This document shows, piece by piece, positions 25,196 to 32,939 of a stretch of 64,000 nucleotides of DNA (the first letter of the stretch is position 1; every line of letters begins with the position of its first letter). Position numbers and translations under genes: made by a program. Origin of the DNA: Marinirhabdus gelatinilytica (GTDB lineage Bacteria; Bacteroidota; Bacteroidia; Flavobacteriales; Flavobacteriaceae); the NCBI RefSeq assembly GCF_003353425.1, contig NZ_QRAO01000001.1:1135886-1199885 (forward strand), in the 5' to 3' direction. A model generated the notes under the pieces. It did not search any database, was not told where the DNA came from, and worked only from the letters and a program-made list of their open reading frames with translations.

Positions 25196-25828
25196 ATGAA
25201 ACATATACCAATTTTACTAGTATTTTCAATTTTGATTGCGGGCTGTAGTCCCACAAAGTTGATTCAGCAATATAAAAATCCTGATGCTGTAAACTTTAAT
25301 GCAAATAAAGTACTCATTATTGGAGTTTCGGCGGACAAAGACTTACGCCTCATTTATGAAAAAAGAATGGTAGAAGAGTTAAATAAAAAAGATGTAGCGG
25401 CTGTTAAAAGTATAGACCTTTTTGAAAAATCTTTTACAAATAATGAAAAAAAGATAGAACAACTTAATGAAATCGAAAAAGAGCTCTTCAAAGCTGGTTA
25501 CGATGCCATACTTATTACTAAAATTACGGATAGGAGAAGCAAAATAAGTATGACGGATTCTTACCGAAATTTTGCAAAAAAACATCAATCTTTTGAAGAG
25601 TACTATTATAACAATCAACATATTTACTTATCAAAACAGCTAGAACGGAATCAAGTATACACTACCGAGACTTCTTTATATTGTATTTGCCCAGAGAAAG
25701 AACGAGAGTTGTTATGGCGAGGTGAGATTGACGTTGTAGATGCTACTAAAATTAATAGAAATATTAATAGTATCATTAGTGTTCTTCTTAAAAACTTAAA
25801 AGCAAATAAACTGTTGTTGCGAAATTAA
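25196..25828 (+). CDS. Lipoprotein, 210 aa, unknown
   Basis: Lipobox ILIAGC at residues 12-17 after a short hydrophobic signal. The mature part has KVLIIGVSADKDLRLIYEKRMVEEL, resembling DUF4136-type outer-membrane lipoproteins, and an alpha/beta core with GYDAILITKITDRR. It lies 70 bp after the glutamate-synthase-like gene and is the last gene before the mobile region. The 156 bp after it (25829-25984) contain no gene that I can support. Confidence 0.75.
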   Translation: MKHIPILLVFSILIAGCSPTKLIQQYKNPDAVNFNANKVLIIGVSADKDLRLIYEKRMVEELNKKDVAAVKSIDLFEKSFTNNEKKIEQLNEIEKELFKAGYDAILITKITDRRSKISMTDSYRNFAKKHQSFEEYYYNNQHIYLSKQLERNQVYTTETSLYCICPEKERELLWRGEIDVVDATKINRNINSIISVLLKNLKANKLLLRN

Positions 25829-25984
25829 AGATAGTAATAATAAGAAAGTTTTAATCTTATTGAACAGAGTGTAGGTGGCCATTTTACAAAGAAAGGTTGT
25901 CATATTTTCTCCTCTCTTATAATGGCTACAGATTAAGCAACAATCGAGTTTACGGAACAGTAGTAAATTTTATAAGATTTACAC

Positions 25985-27106
25985 CTATATATTAATTTTT
26001 GTCCAAACCGCAGGATGTTCACTCGCGGCCTGTTTTTTAGAATGCATAGTAGGATAAACCTTCCAAATAGGGCGCTTTTTAGGAAGTATCCCTTTTCGGT
26101 TAAGACCGCAATCCTTGACATTGGTAAATAGATTAGGAGAAAGTAATAAATAGTCTTTCTGTTTGATATTTACTCCTAAGCGATATGCACCCAACCTAAA
26201 ATAATCGGCATCGCTGCCTTCATCAAAGTCTACATTAAACGATTTGTGTTTAGTTACATCCTTTAAATCTGTTTCGCGCAATAATGGTGAAAGCGAATCA
26301 GAATAGGAAACTGAATTTAATGTGCCAGCAATGATGATGTTTTCGTGACCAGATTTAAAGAGTTGGTGATATACATTCGCTATTTGTTCGGCTTGAATCT
26401 TACGGTATGCATCCGTCATTTCCTTGTCTGAGGTTTCTTCTTGCAGATGAGCGGCCAGCAACCATATGGTCTGATTAGATGTCGTTTCAATTTCATATTG
26501 AAAAAACTCTTTTTTCGGATTAAGGCTATTGTCGATATCGAAAGGATGGGTTCTAACAGATTTGATGCGGTAACCATCTTTCAGTAAAACTCCCATTTCC
26601 TGACCACGTTTGTCGCTACCTTGAACAACTGTTACCTCTTGAAATGGTTCACAATCATATTCGGGCAACAGTAGGGCGTTAAATTCTTCCAACGAAGCCC
26701 TATCTTCGATTTCCTGCAAGAGCAATATGTCTGGATTTACATCGGCTATAGCTCTGGCTTTATTTTGCACCGCTTTTGGGTCAATAGGGGTAGTTCGTAA
26801 GGCTATCCAACCGTTCCAATCGGTAAGTTCGCAAGATTTCATTTCCTTAGAATAGTCCATCCCTTTTAAGAAAACAAAGCCGGCTCGCTTACGCATTACA
26901 GCATAAGGTACATCAAAGGTTTTGTCAAAACCCAATAAAAAAACAAGTTCTTGAATACGCTCGGCATTATTTGATGCACGACTGTTTCCCCGCATTAGTT
27001 CATCAAGTTCATTTATCCAATCTGTAACGCATTTTCCGTACGGTTTTTCTAAAAGGGTTCTGTCTCTGTGGAAGAGGTTCTGGATGTTAAATGTGGCTAT
27101 TTTCAT
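25985..27106 (-). CDS. Endonuclease/exonuclease/phosphatase-fold protein of mobile element
   Basis: 373 aa, EEP fold: start MKIATFNIQNLF, metal-binding Glu in DILLLQEIEDRASL, AAHLQEE, and SEHPAVWT at the end. The usual GDFN motif reads GTLNS and the terminal SDH reads SEH, so two acidic positions are changed and catalytic activity is uncertain. It is 2 bp downstream of a P-loop ATPase gene in a replication-type operon. Possible relaxase-like or nuclease accessory role; unproven. Confidence 0.75.
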   Translation of the reverse strand: MKIATFNIQNLFHRDRTLLEKPYGKCVTDWINELDELMRGNSRASNNAERIQELVFLLGFDKTFDVPYAVMRKRAGFVFLKGMDYSKEMKSCELTDWNGWIALRTTPIDPKAVQNKARAIADVNPDILLLQEIEDRASLEEFNALLLPEYDCEPFQEVTVVQGSDKRGQEMGVLLKDGYRIKSVRTHPFDIDNSLNPKKEFFQYEIETTSNQTIWLLAAHLQEETSDKEMTDAYRKIQAEQIANVYHQLFKSGHENIIIAGTLNSVSYSDSLSPLLRETDLKDVTKHKSFNVDFDEGSDADYFRLGAYRLGVNIKQKDYLLLSPNLFTNVKDCGLNRKGILPKKRPIWKVYPTMHSKKQAASEHPAVWTKINI

Positions 27107-27108
27107 AA

Positions 27109-27771
27109 CTATTTACGTTTATCATTAGTATTCTCATCAAATGCAATCAGGTTAAAAAGTTCCCGCATCCTGCTCCGTACTCGATTGCCGTATCGTTCTT
27201 CGAGTTCTTCGGCATTGAGGTTCGTGGTGGCGTGTGTTTTAATTTTTGATTTGGTTTTTAGAAACAGATCGTACCGTGAAAGAAGGACTTCGCCCATCAC
27301 ATTACAATCCTTGCCATAGTGCCGACCTATGGGCTCTACACCCAAATCATCGAAGCAGATAGGACTGCTGTCACCATAATCTTCAATGATTTTATATCCC
27401 AGATGATTGAAACCGAAAACAATGTTGCGACAAGGAGCAAACAAATAGGGGCGTTGTAATGGAACCAAATTTTTTAACAGTTTTATCAAACTGGTCTTGC
27501 CACAGCCTACGGGACCTGTAAGTAAAATCCCTTTTTCTGGGTCAATGTCATTTTTTTGGCAATTTTCTTTATCCTTGATGAAGTAATGGCAGAGTTTTCG
27601 GATGATGTTTTCGTCTTCAGTATAAATTCTGAAATGATCTCCAAAAAGCAATTTTCCCTTTGCATTTAGATAGATAAGTATTTTATCAAAATCGTACAGT
27701 ACGCTTTTTCCATCAAATTTGCCCAAGGTGTACTCAATGCCACCTTCAATTATTTTAGAGGGGTTGTCCAT
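27109..27771 (-). CDS. P-loop ATPase, DnaC/IstB-like
   Basis: 220 aa. Walker A GPVGCGKTSLIKLL, Walker B ICFDDLG, sensor region HATTNLNAEELEERYGNRVRSRM with an arginine finger, typical of helicase-loading DnaC-type AAA+ proteins on mobile elements. It overlaps the upstream replication-type gene by 17 bp, so translation is coupled. Likely loads helicase at an element origin or assists excision. Confidence 0.88.
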   Translation of the reverse strand: MDNPSKIIEGGIEYTLGKFDGKSVLYDFDKILIYLNAKGKLLFGDHFRIYTEDENIIRKLCHYFIKDKENCQKNDIDPEKGILLTGPVGCGKTSLIKLLKNLVPLQRPYLFAPCRNIVFGFNHLGYKIIEDYGDSSPICFDDLGVEPIGRHYGKDCNVMGEVLLSRYDLFLKTKSKIKTHATTNLNAEELEERYGNRVRSRMRELFNLIAFDENTNDKRK

Positions 27772-28426
27772 AATCCTTGACTTTAGTAGTTTTAAGGTTG
27801 TCCCTATTTTGAGACAGTTCCTTTTCCGTTTGTTCTTTTTTTATTTCAGCAGCTTTTAGCATCCAATTTTTAGCTGAAGCTTGCCAATCGACAATTTTTA
27901 TTTTACCGCCAACTTTCCACCCAATTGAGGTGTAGTGGTTAAAGAACTTTCTGCCCTCGATAGATGGCCATTTCTTTTTTTTGAAAAAATCCAAAACCTC
28001 ATTTTCATTTTTGGGTAGCTTAGGTTTATTTTTGTTTTCTATTTGTTTATTACTGTTTGTGTTAGATACTAATGCTTGTCCCACAACTTGTTTAATACTT
28101 GATCCAGTAGTTGTACCACTACTTGTATCACCACTTGTGCCGAATTTGAGCATCTTGATTTGACTGCCTTTGTATGGATTATGTGAGGGCATATAATAAA
28201 TGTATTTCCAGTCGTTCAAATTCTTTAGGCATCGGTGATAGGTTGCTTTGGAGCCTATTTTTGCCATTGCCATCACTTCTTCCCGGTTGATGTAGAACAC
28301 CTCCGGAAAGCGGTGGATGTTCCAGAACTGAAACAAAGCAACATACAAGCTGATGTGGGTGGGGTTCAATCTGGAGTCCATCGAGAATTGCTGAAAGACT
28401 GCGTTTAAATGTTTTATATAATTCAT
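27755..28426 (-). CDS. Replication-type winged-helix protein of mobile element
   Basis: 223 aa. The N-terminal helical HTH region (LNPTHISLYVALFQFWNIHRFPEVFYINREEVMAMAKIGSKATYHR) resembles the DnaD/replication initiator style of Bacteroidota elements. A Ser/Thr-rich linker follows (SGDTSSGTTTGSSIKQVVGQ), then a short PSIEGRKFFNHYTSIGWKVGGKIKIVDWQASAKNW helical end. It overlaps the ATPase gene and follows the HTH gene by 6 bp. Confidence 0.75.
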   Translation of the reverse strand: MNYIKHLNAVFQQFSMDSRLNPTHISLYVALFQFWNIHRFPEVFYINREEVMAMAKIGSKATYHRCLKNLNDWKYIYYMPSHNPYKGSQIKMLKFGTSGDTSSGTTTGSSIKQVVGQALVSNTNSNKQIENKNKPKLPKNENEVLDFFKKKKWPSIEGRKFFNHYTSIGWKVGGKIKIVDWQASAKNWMLKAAEIKKEQTEKELSQNRDNLKTTKVKDYGQPL

Positions 28427-28432
28427 ACATCA

Positions 28433-28714
28433 TTAATCAATTTTATGATGAACTCTATTGGCCGTCATTACAGATTGAATTTCCTCAACATCGTAATAGA
28501 TGATGCCACCTATTTTTGTGTAAGGTAATGTACCGTTGATCCGAAGATTTTGTAATGTGCCTGGGCTTACTTGAAGCATATCCATCACTTCGGAAGACTT
28601 CAGATATTTTTTGAGTTTTCCCGTAGCTTGTTTTGATAAAAGTTTTTTGATGTCATCGAGCAATTCGATTTTGAATTCCCGAAGGTCGTCTGTGGTTATG
28701 ATGCTTGTTGGCAT
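28433..28714 (-). CDS. Excisionase-like helix-turn-helix protein
   Basis: 93 aa. N-terminal coiled segment (EFKIELLDDIKKLLSKQ) and a MerR/Xis-type winged helix: KYLKSSEVMDMLQVSPGTLQNLRINGTLPYTKIGGIIYYD. This type controls excision or transcription in Bacteroidota integrative elements. First gene of the replication-type operon; the 320-bp region upstream is rich in dyads. Confidence 0.88.
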   Translation of the reverse strand: MPTSIITTDDLREFKIELLDDIKKLLSKQATGKLKKYLKSSEVMDMLQVSPGTLQNLRINGTLPYTKIGGIIYYDVEEIQSVMTANRVHHKID

Positions 28715-28796
28715 AGTAGAACGGTTTTAGTAGAAAGAGACTTCCGTTTAGTGTTCAACTAAAATGATAGTCCCTGACCGGATTTAACTTTCGTTC

Positions 28797-28927
28797 TACA
28801 AATTTGTAGAGTATTATTGAGTTTTCTTCCCCAGTACAACCGTACTACGGTCAAAATTTAACATCTTAAAATTTGATAGATATTGTAGTGTTTTGACGGT
28901 TATTTACTGGAAATTATATGTCAAAAC
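28797..28927. promoter_or_regulatory. Dyad-rich intergenic region between HTH gene and rteC
   Basis: The gene-free stretch 28715-29036 contains CTACAAATTTGTAG (28797-28810), ACCGTACTACGGT (28840-28852) and the pair GTTTTGAC (28890-28897) / GTCAAAAC (28920-28927). It could be an origin, transfer origin or control region of the element. No small ORF was recognised. Confidence 0.5.
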
Positions 28928-28958
28928 ATTCCAATTTAAATGAATACAGGACACAAAA

Positions 28959-29001
28959 TAAAAAGACCGTAGGTTAACCGTAGTACGGTCTTTTTTTGTG
29001 T
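28959..29001. terminator. Bidirectional terminator after rteC
   Basis: GACCGTA (28965-28971) pairs with TACGGTC (28984-28990), extended by A-tract and T-tract flanks, so it works on both strands. It ends rteC transcription (stop at 29037) on the minus strand. The loop side repeats the ACCGTAGTACGGT palindrome seen inverted at 28840. Confidence 0.8.
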
Positions 29002-29036
29002 CTTAACAAGTGGGTGTAAATACTTGGTAAAGTTTA

Positions 29037-29873
29037 TTATTCCTCACTTTTAGCCATCTCAGTGAGTAGGGAGGTCATAAGCTGGTCGAGAAATAAAGTG
29101 CGACTATTTTTACGATTTTTGATGTCTTGAAAGGTTTTGTAGATATCCTTTGGTTCAAAGTCGAATATTTCTTGTAACAACTTGGAAATTTTAACAATAC
29201 TCAGCTTATTATTTTTAGATAGTCCAGCAGCATAAAGCGCATATACGAATTCAACCCAATCTGTATTCGTAAACGGCCAATCAATTTTTTCAATTTGTTT
29301 TCCATTCAAATAGCTACCGTTTAGACTGTTTTTAACTTTAAGTTTCTTATGATTCATATACTCCACCAAAGAATTGTAAGCTTTATATTTTCCCAAAAGC
29401 ATATCTCTGGGTGTGCAGAAATCAGGATCCTGGAAGTAAAATTTAGAAGTAGTTATATAGAAAGTATCCAGATGTTCCCGTGTGAAGTATTCTTCATCAA
29501 AATGGGTTGAGCCTGATTTAATATATTGTCCAAAATCAAGATTATATAAAAAGAATCGATTCAGTTTCTTGATCTTTTTTCTGATGAATTTTAATTGCGC
29601 AGATTTATCTGCTTTTGGAAACTGTATTTCGAAGGAATGAATTTCAGAAAAATAAATAAGTTCTTTGAGGGGAAGTTGTTTGGTTTCTTTGAAGAATTTG
29701 ATTTCATCGCCCAGTGATTTGAAACCAAATTCCAAGACCTGCTTTTTAAACTCACTTAAAATACTTCTGCATAGAATTATTGACCGTTTGGCTTGCTTCA
29801 AAATCGGTTCATCTTGAAGTTTGATTTTTTCCAACTGGTCAGGTAACTGTGCAGATAGTAATTCGAAATTCAT
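29037..29873 (-). CDS. rteC: RteC family protein
   Basis: 278 aa, close to family length. RteC landmarks: long N-terminal helices with LKELIYFSEIHSFEIQFP, FIRKKIKKLNRFFLYNLDFGQYIKSG, and the C-terminal W-rich block IDWPFTNTDWVEFVYALYAAGLS followed by IVKISKLLQEIFDFEPKDIYKTFQDIKNRK. In Bacteroides conjugative transposons RteC controls excision. It is transcribed alone with its own terminator. Confidence 0.93.
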   Translation of the reverse strand: MNFELLSAQLPDQLEKIKLQDEPILKQAKRSIILCRSILSEFKKQVLEFGFKSLGDEIKFFKETKQLPLKELIYFSEIHSFEIQFPKADKSAQLKFIRKKIKKLNRFFLYNLDFGQYIKSGSTHFDEEYFTREHLDTFYITTSKFYFQDPDFCTPRDMLLGKYKAYNSLVEYMNHKKLKVKNSLNGSYLNGKQIEKIDWPFTNTDWVEFVYALYAAGLSKNNKLSIVKISKLLQEIFDFEPKDIYKTFQDIKNRKNSRTLFLDQLMTSLLTEMAKSEE

Positions 29874-29988
29874 AAATAGGCCTCCATTCTTGGTGCAACA
29901 TATTGTTAAGCTTTGATTGGTTTCGGTTGTAAAATTTCCTATAAAATTCTATATACCAAAATAACAAGTACAGTACTAAATTGATATG

Positions 29989-30011
29989 AAAAAAACCGTA
30001 TTTTCCTACGG
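29989..30011 (-). terminator. Terminator after the membrane LuxR gene
   Basis: On the minus strand CCGTA-GGAAAA-TACGG followed by seven T, 31 bp after the stop of the gene at 30043. It shares the CCGTA/TACGG stem with the rteC terminator. Confidence 0.75.
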
Positions 30012-30042
30012 ACTTGTATCATACCGTATAATTTGTGGATAA

Positions 30043-30954
30043 TTATTTGGTTTTGAATCGTTTTATAAATTGTTTTCTGTTTTTCACCCCCGTTTTTTTA
30101 TAGATGTTAGAGGCGTGTTTAGAAACGGTGCTTTCGGCAATGAATAATTCTTTACCAATATTTTTGTAAGATGAATTACTTAAAATAGCCAACGCTATTT
30201 CTATCTCTCTACGCGTAAGATTTTCATAGATTGCGGTTTGTTCAGTATTCTGAACGTCTGTGATATTGTTGAGTGCATATACCTCATACATTTTAGCTTT
30301 ATTTTCAACGATGTATAAATACCGGTCAACTTCAATAACAGTTATGGCATAAAATGCAATGTTCATATTTGTAAACGTCAACCATTGATAATCGCCTATT
30401 ACTGTAAATATTGGTAGTAGTGCAATACAAGCAACGCTAACTATGGACAACTTGTTTCGTCTTAAAATAAACTTGTTTGGGTTTTTAGGATTTGATATTC
30501 GCTTGTAAAATATCCTAAGAAATATAAATGCTGCAATCGCAATGGGAACAGTAAATGAAAAACGTGCATAATCCAGTGAACCAGTAACAAAATAAGGGCC
30601 TAAGAAAAGTATATGGAAACATACGATACAAAGTAATGCCAGATTTTTTATGGACGAACGAAACTGAAGTACAACAATATCATATTCTTTATAAAGATAG
30701 TAAACAATATAAATGCACATCGTTATAGCGATGCCATAGGTAATGATATATTGAAGAATAAAAGGGCCTGGAAAATTATCTATCGGTAAAAAACCTCCTG
30801 TAACGTTATAGGCTATGAAAAGAAAACCAAGTGTAAGAAACCTTTTATAATTACTGTTTTTATTTTTAGAAGCGAAGTATAAAGTGATCAATACAATAAC
30901 TATATCTAAAAGTAGATAGAAGAACGTTGTCCAATGTATCGATGTGCCAAACAT
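30043..30954 (-). CDS. Membrane-bound LuxR-type regulator
   Basis: 303 aa. About seven hydrophobic segments (residues 10-215) precede a LuxR HTH: ENLTRREIEIALAILSNSSYKNIGKELFIAESTVSKHASNIYKKTGVKNRKQF. It probably senses a membrane signal and regulates nearby genes. It begins 3 bp after the asparaginase-like gene, so the pair forms an operon. Confidence 0.9.
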   Translation of the reverse strand: MFGTSIHWTTFFYLLLDIVIVLITLYFASKNKNSNYKRFLTLGFLFIAYNVTGGFLPIDNFPGPFILQYIITYGIAITMCIYIVYYLYKEYDIVVLQFRSSIKNLALLCIVCFHILFLGPYFVTGSLDYARFSFTVPIAIAAFIFLRIFYKRISNPKNPNKFILRRNKLSIVSVACIALLPIFTVIGDYQWLTFTNMNIAFYAITVIEVDRYLYIVENKAKMYEVYALNNITDVQNTEQTAIYENLTRREIEIALAILSNSSYKNIGKELFIAESTVSKHASNIYKKTGVKNRKQFIKRFKTK

Positions 30955-30957
30955 ACC

Positions 30958-31446
30958 TCATTCATATTTTCTCTCAAATTTGTTGTCTTTAAGATTCTTG
31001 GTTACGTTATCCCAATTAAAAATTTGTCCGTTCATTGCTACATAAACTCCATTGTTAAGGTGCTGTAAAGCACTAACAGCATAACCTAAATTGAAAGAGG
31101 CGTCTGTATTATTTTCTGAGCCTAAAATAAATGAACCCACAAGAACAATTGTTTTTTTTAAGTTGAGTTTACCCAAATATTGAGCGGTGTCTTCCATTGT
31201 ATAGGTACCGTGAGTGATTAAAACTTTTGTAGTTTTAATTGCAGTTATCCTATCCGCCAGCAGTTGTCTATCGGTTTCAGTTATGGCACGGCTGTCTTTT
31301 TTAAATACATTTTCGATAGTGTATTCAAAGTTAATATTTGCACTCTTTAGAAAATCCTTAATGGTAATATTAGATTCTGTAATTCCTTCATTATCCACAT
31401 AATCTAATCCCTCGATAGTACCTCCGGTTGTGAGAATGTGAATCAT
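30958..31446 (-). CDS. Single-domain asparaginase-like protein
   Basis: 162 aa, about half of a normal L-asparaginase. It keeps the nucleophile Thr motif ILTTGGTIEG at the N-terminus and LITHGTYTMEDTAQYLG (second Thr and the TxxxTA helix), then VGSFILGSENNTDASFNLG. The C-terminal dimer domain is absent. It might be a deamidase or a ligand-binding partner of the adjacent LuxR-type membrane regulator. One-domain asparaginases exist in Bacteroidota, so it need not be a truncation. Confidence 0.85.
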   Translation of the reverse strand: MIHILTTGGTIEGLDYVDNEGITESNITIKDFLKSANINFEYTIENVFKKDSRAITETDRQLLADRITAIKTTKVLITHGTYTMEDTAQYLGKLNLKKTIVLVGSFILGSENNTDASFNLGYAVSALQHLNNGVYVAMNGQIFNWDNVTKNLKDNKFERKYE

Positions 31447-31555
31447 AGTCCATTAATTTAAATGCTTGTATAAAGTTAGGGGATTTATTTTATATGAAGC
31501 AACTGAGCAATAACCACAGGTAGAACAAATTTTTTTTTATGAAAATGGTATGAAA

Positions 31556-32722
31556 CTATTTGTCATCTACAGTTTCAATGAAATCTTCAATAGTTACACG
31601 TTTTTTTTCATCCAATAATAATGGGGAATCGTCATCTACTTTTATCCTTTTATAATTAATATCAGCCTGAATATTTACTGTAAGCGTTCCTTCTTGTTTA
31701 TGAGTTTTGGACATAAATTTCCAATGTAATTCTAACCATACATCTTCTGGGTATGCTTTTAAAAAAATAGGGTCAGAACTAAAACTATCATCACTCACCA
31801 AAATTTTCTTTCTTGGTTCTAATTCAATGAGATTATTTTCTTTATCGATATATGTGTCAAATTGAATAGTTGGTGAATTATGAAAAAAAGTATAACCTTT
31901 CTTTTTTTCATAATTTTTATGGGTTGCTTCTGAAATTTGTTCAGGTAGCAACAAAATTAATTTCCAATGTTCTAACGGTTCGGAGCCGTCATTTGTGACT
32001 AAAAGAGTACTGTCAAAAAAACTACGATTGAATTCAGTTCGTTTTGGAACAGGCGTATACCCCATATCAAGTATACCGTGATTATTCCAAAGGTCTTCTT
32101 GAAAATCTGTAAAGATTTTAGGAATGTACTTCGCTGCCTCTTTTTCGAGCTCTTCGTATCGAGTTTTGGAGATTCTGGATTTTTGTGTAAACTTAGGATA
32201 AACCGTCATTTCCGTTTCCCCGTTTTTGAAAGTCACTTGTACAGATTGGTTGGTTTTAAACGAATTGCTGTTCAAATAATAATCGTAAGTGCCTTTGTTT
32301 TCTTTAATAAGATCAACGATATCCTCCCAAGAGTAAAGATAGACTTCAAAAATCCCTTGCTTAATATGTTCAAGATTTTTCTTTCTTACAAAGCTTTCAA
32401 TCTTTGCATCCTTAACTGCAGTGGTAGTAAAGTACATTTTCTTTAAGGCAGGCTCGAAGGTTTTGGCTTTCTCAATTTCTTCAAGAATTTCTTTTTCGGT
32501 CAGTTGCTTGTGGGTATATAGGTCTTTTCCTTTACATTGAATCCCATAATAAGAATCTTCCCCTTTAGGTATTCCAGAAATATCAATACCGTTTTGATTT
32601 TGTCCATTGCGACCATTCATTGTAATTTCTGGACAATCCCATATTTCGCCCCAAAGCTTTTTACAGAGTCTTTCAAAGTCTTTCCAGTTATCTGGAGGTC
32701 GTAAGGATTTGGAAATTTTCAT
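31556..32722 (-). CDS. Mrr-like restriction endonuclease-fold protein
   Basis: 388 aa. The N-terminal 130 residues carry a PD-(D/E)xK-like core: NQNGIDISGIPKG followed by YYGIQCKGKDLYT, matching the Asp and Q-x-K catalytic pattern. The C-terminal 240 residues are unknown beta-rich sequence. It is probably a nuclease in defence or element conflict. It is divergent from the wHTH-Fic gene across a 217-bp region of direct repeats. Confidence 0.72.
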   Translation of the reverse strand: MKISKSLRPPDNWKDFERLCKKLWGEIWDCPEITMNGRNGQNQNGIDISGIPKGEDSYYGIQCKGKDLYTHKQLTEKEILEEIEKAKTFEPALKKMYFTTTAVKDAKIESFVRKKNLEHIKQGIFEVYLYSWEDIVDLIKENKGTYDYYLNSNSFKTNQSVQVTFKNGETEMTVYPKFTQKSRISKTRYEELEKEAAKYIPKIFTDFQEDLWNNHGILDMGYTPVPKRTEFNRSFFDSTLLVTNDGSEPLEHWKLILLLPEQISEATHKNYEKKKGYTFFHNSPTIQFDTYIDKENNLIELEPRKKILVSDDSFSSDPIFLKAYPEDVWLELHWKFMSKTHKQEGTLTVNIQADINYKRIKVDDDSPLLLDEKKRVTIEDFIETVDDK

Positions 32723-32774
32723 ATACAGCCATATTTAAACGAAAATATTAATATTCCGTTAGAATTTCTATTTA

Positions 32775-32917
32775 ATGGAAAATATTTTACTAAAATCCGC
32801 TTATACTGGAAAATATTTGACAGCATTGACTATTTAAATTTTTTTAATGGAAAGTCTTATGACAATTATAATGGAAAATATTTTGCAATAAATATTCTAT
32901 AATGGAAAATATTTTGC
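32775..32917. repeat. Five direct repeats of ATGGAAAATATTTTGC
   Basis: Copies at 32775-32790, 32806-32821 (ctggaaaatatttgac), 32847-32863 (degenerate), 32871-32886 and 32902-32917. Spacings are 31, 41, 24 and 31 bp, several of them close to whole helical turns. They fill the divergent promoter between the Mrr-like and wHTH-Fic genes and are likely binding sites of the wHTH of the Fic protein. Confidence 0.8.
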
Positions 32918-32939
32918 ATTTTTGCAGTTAAATTGATTT

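Noticed and set aside
25829..25984. Left end of the mobile element directly after the lipoprotein gene
   Set aside because: No copy of the tRNA fragment or terminator occurs here, so there is no sequence support for an attachment site.
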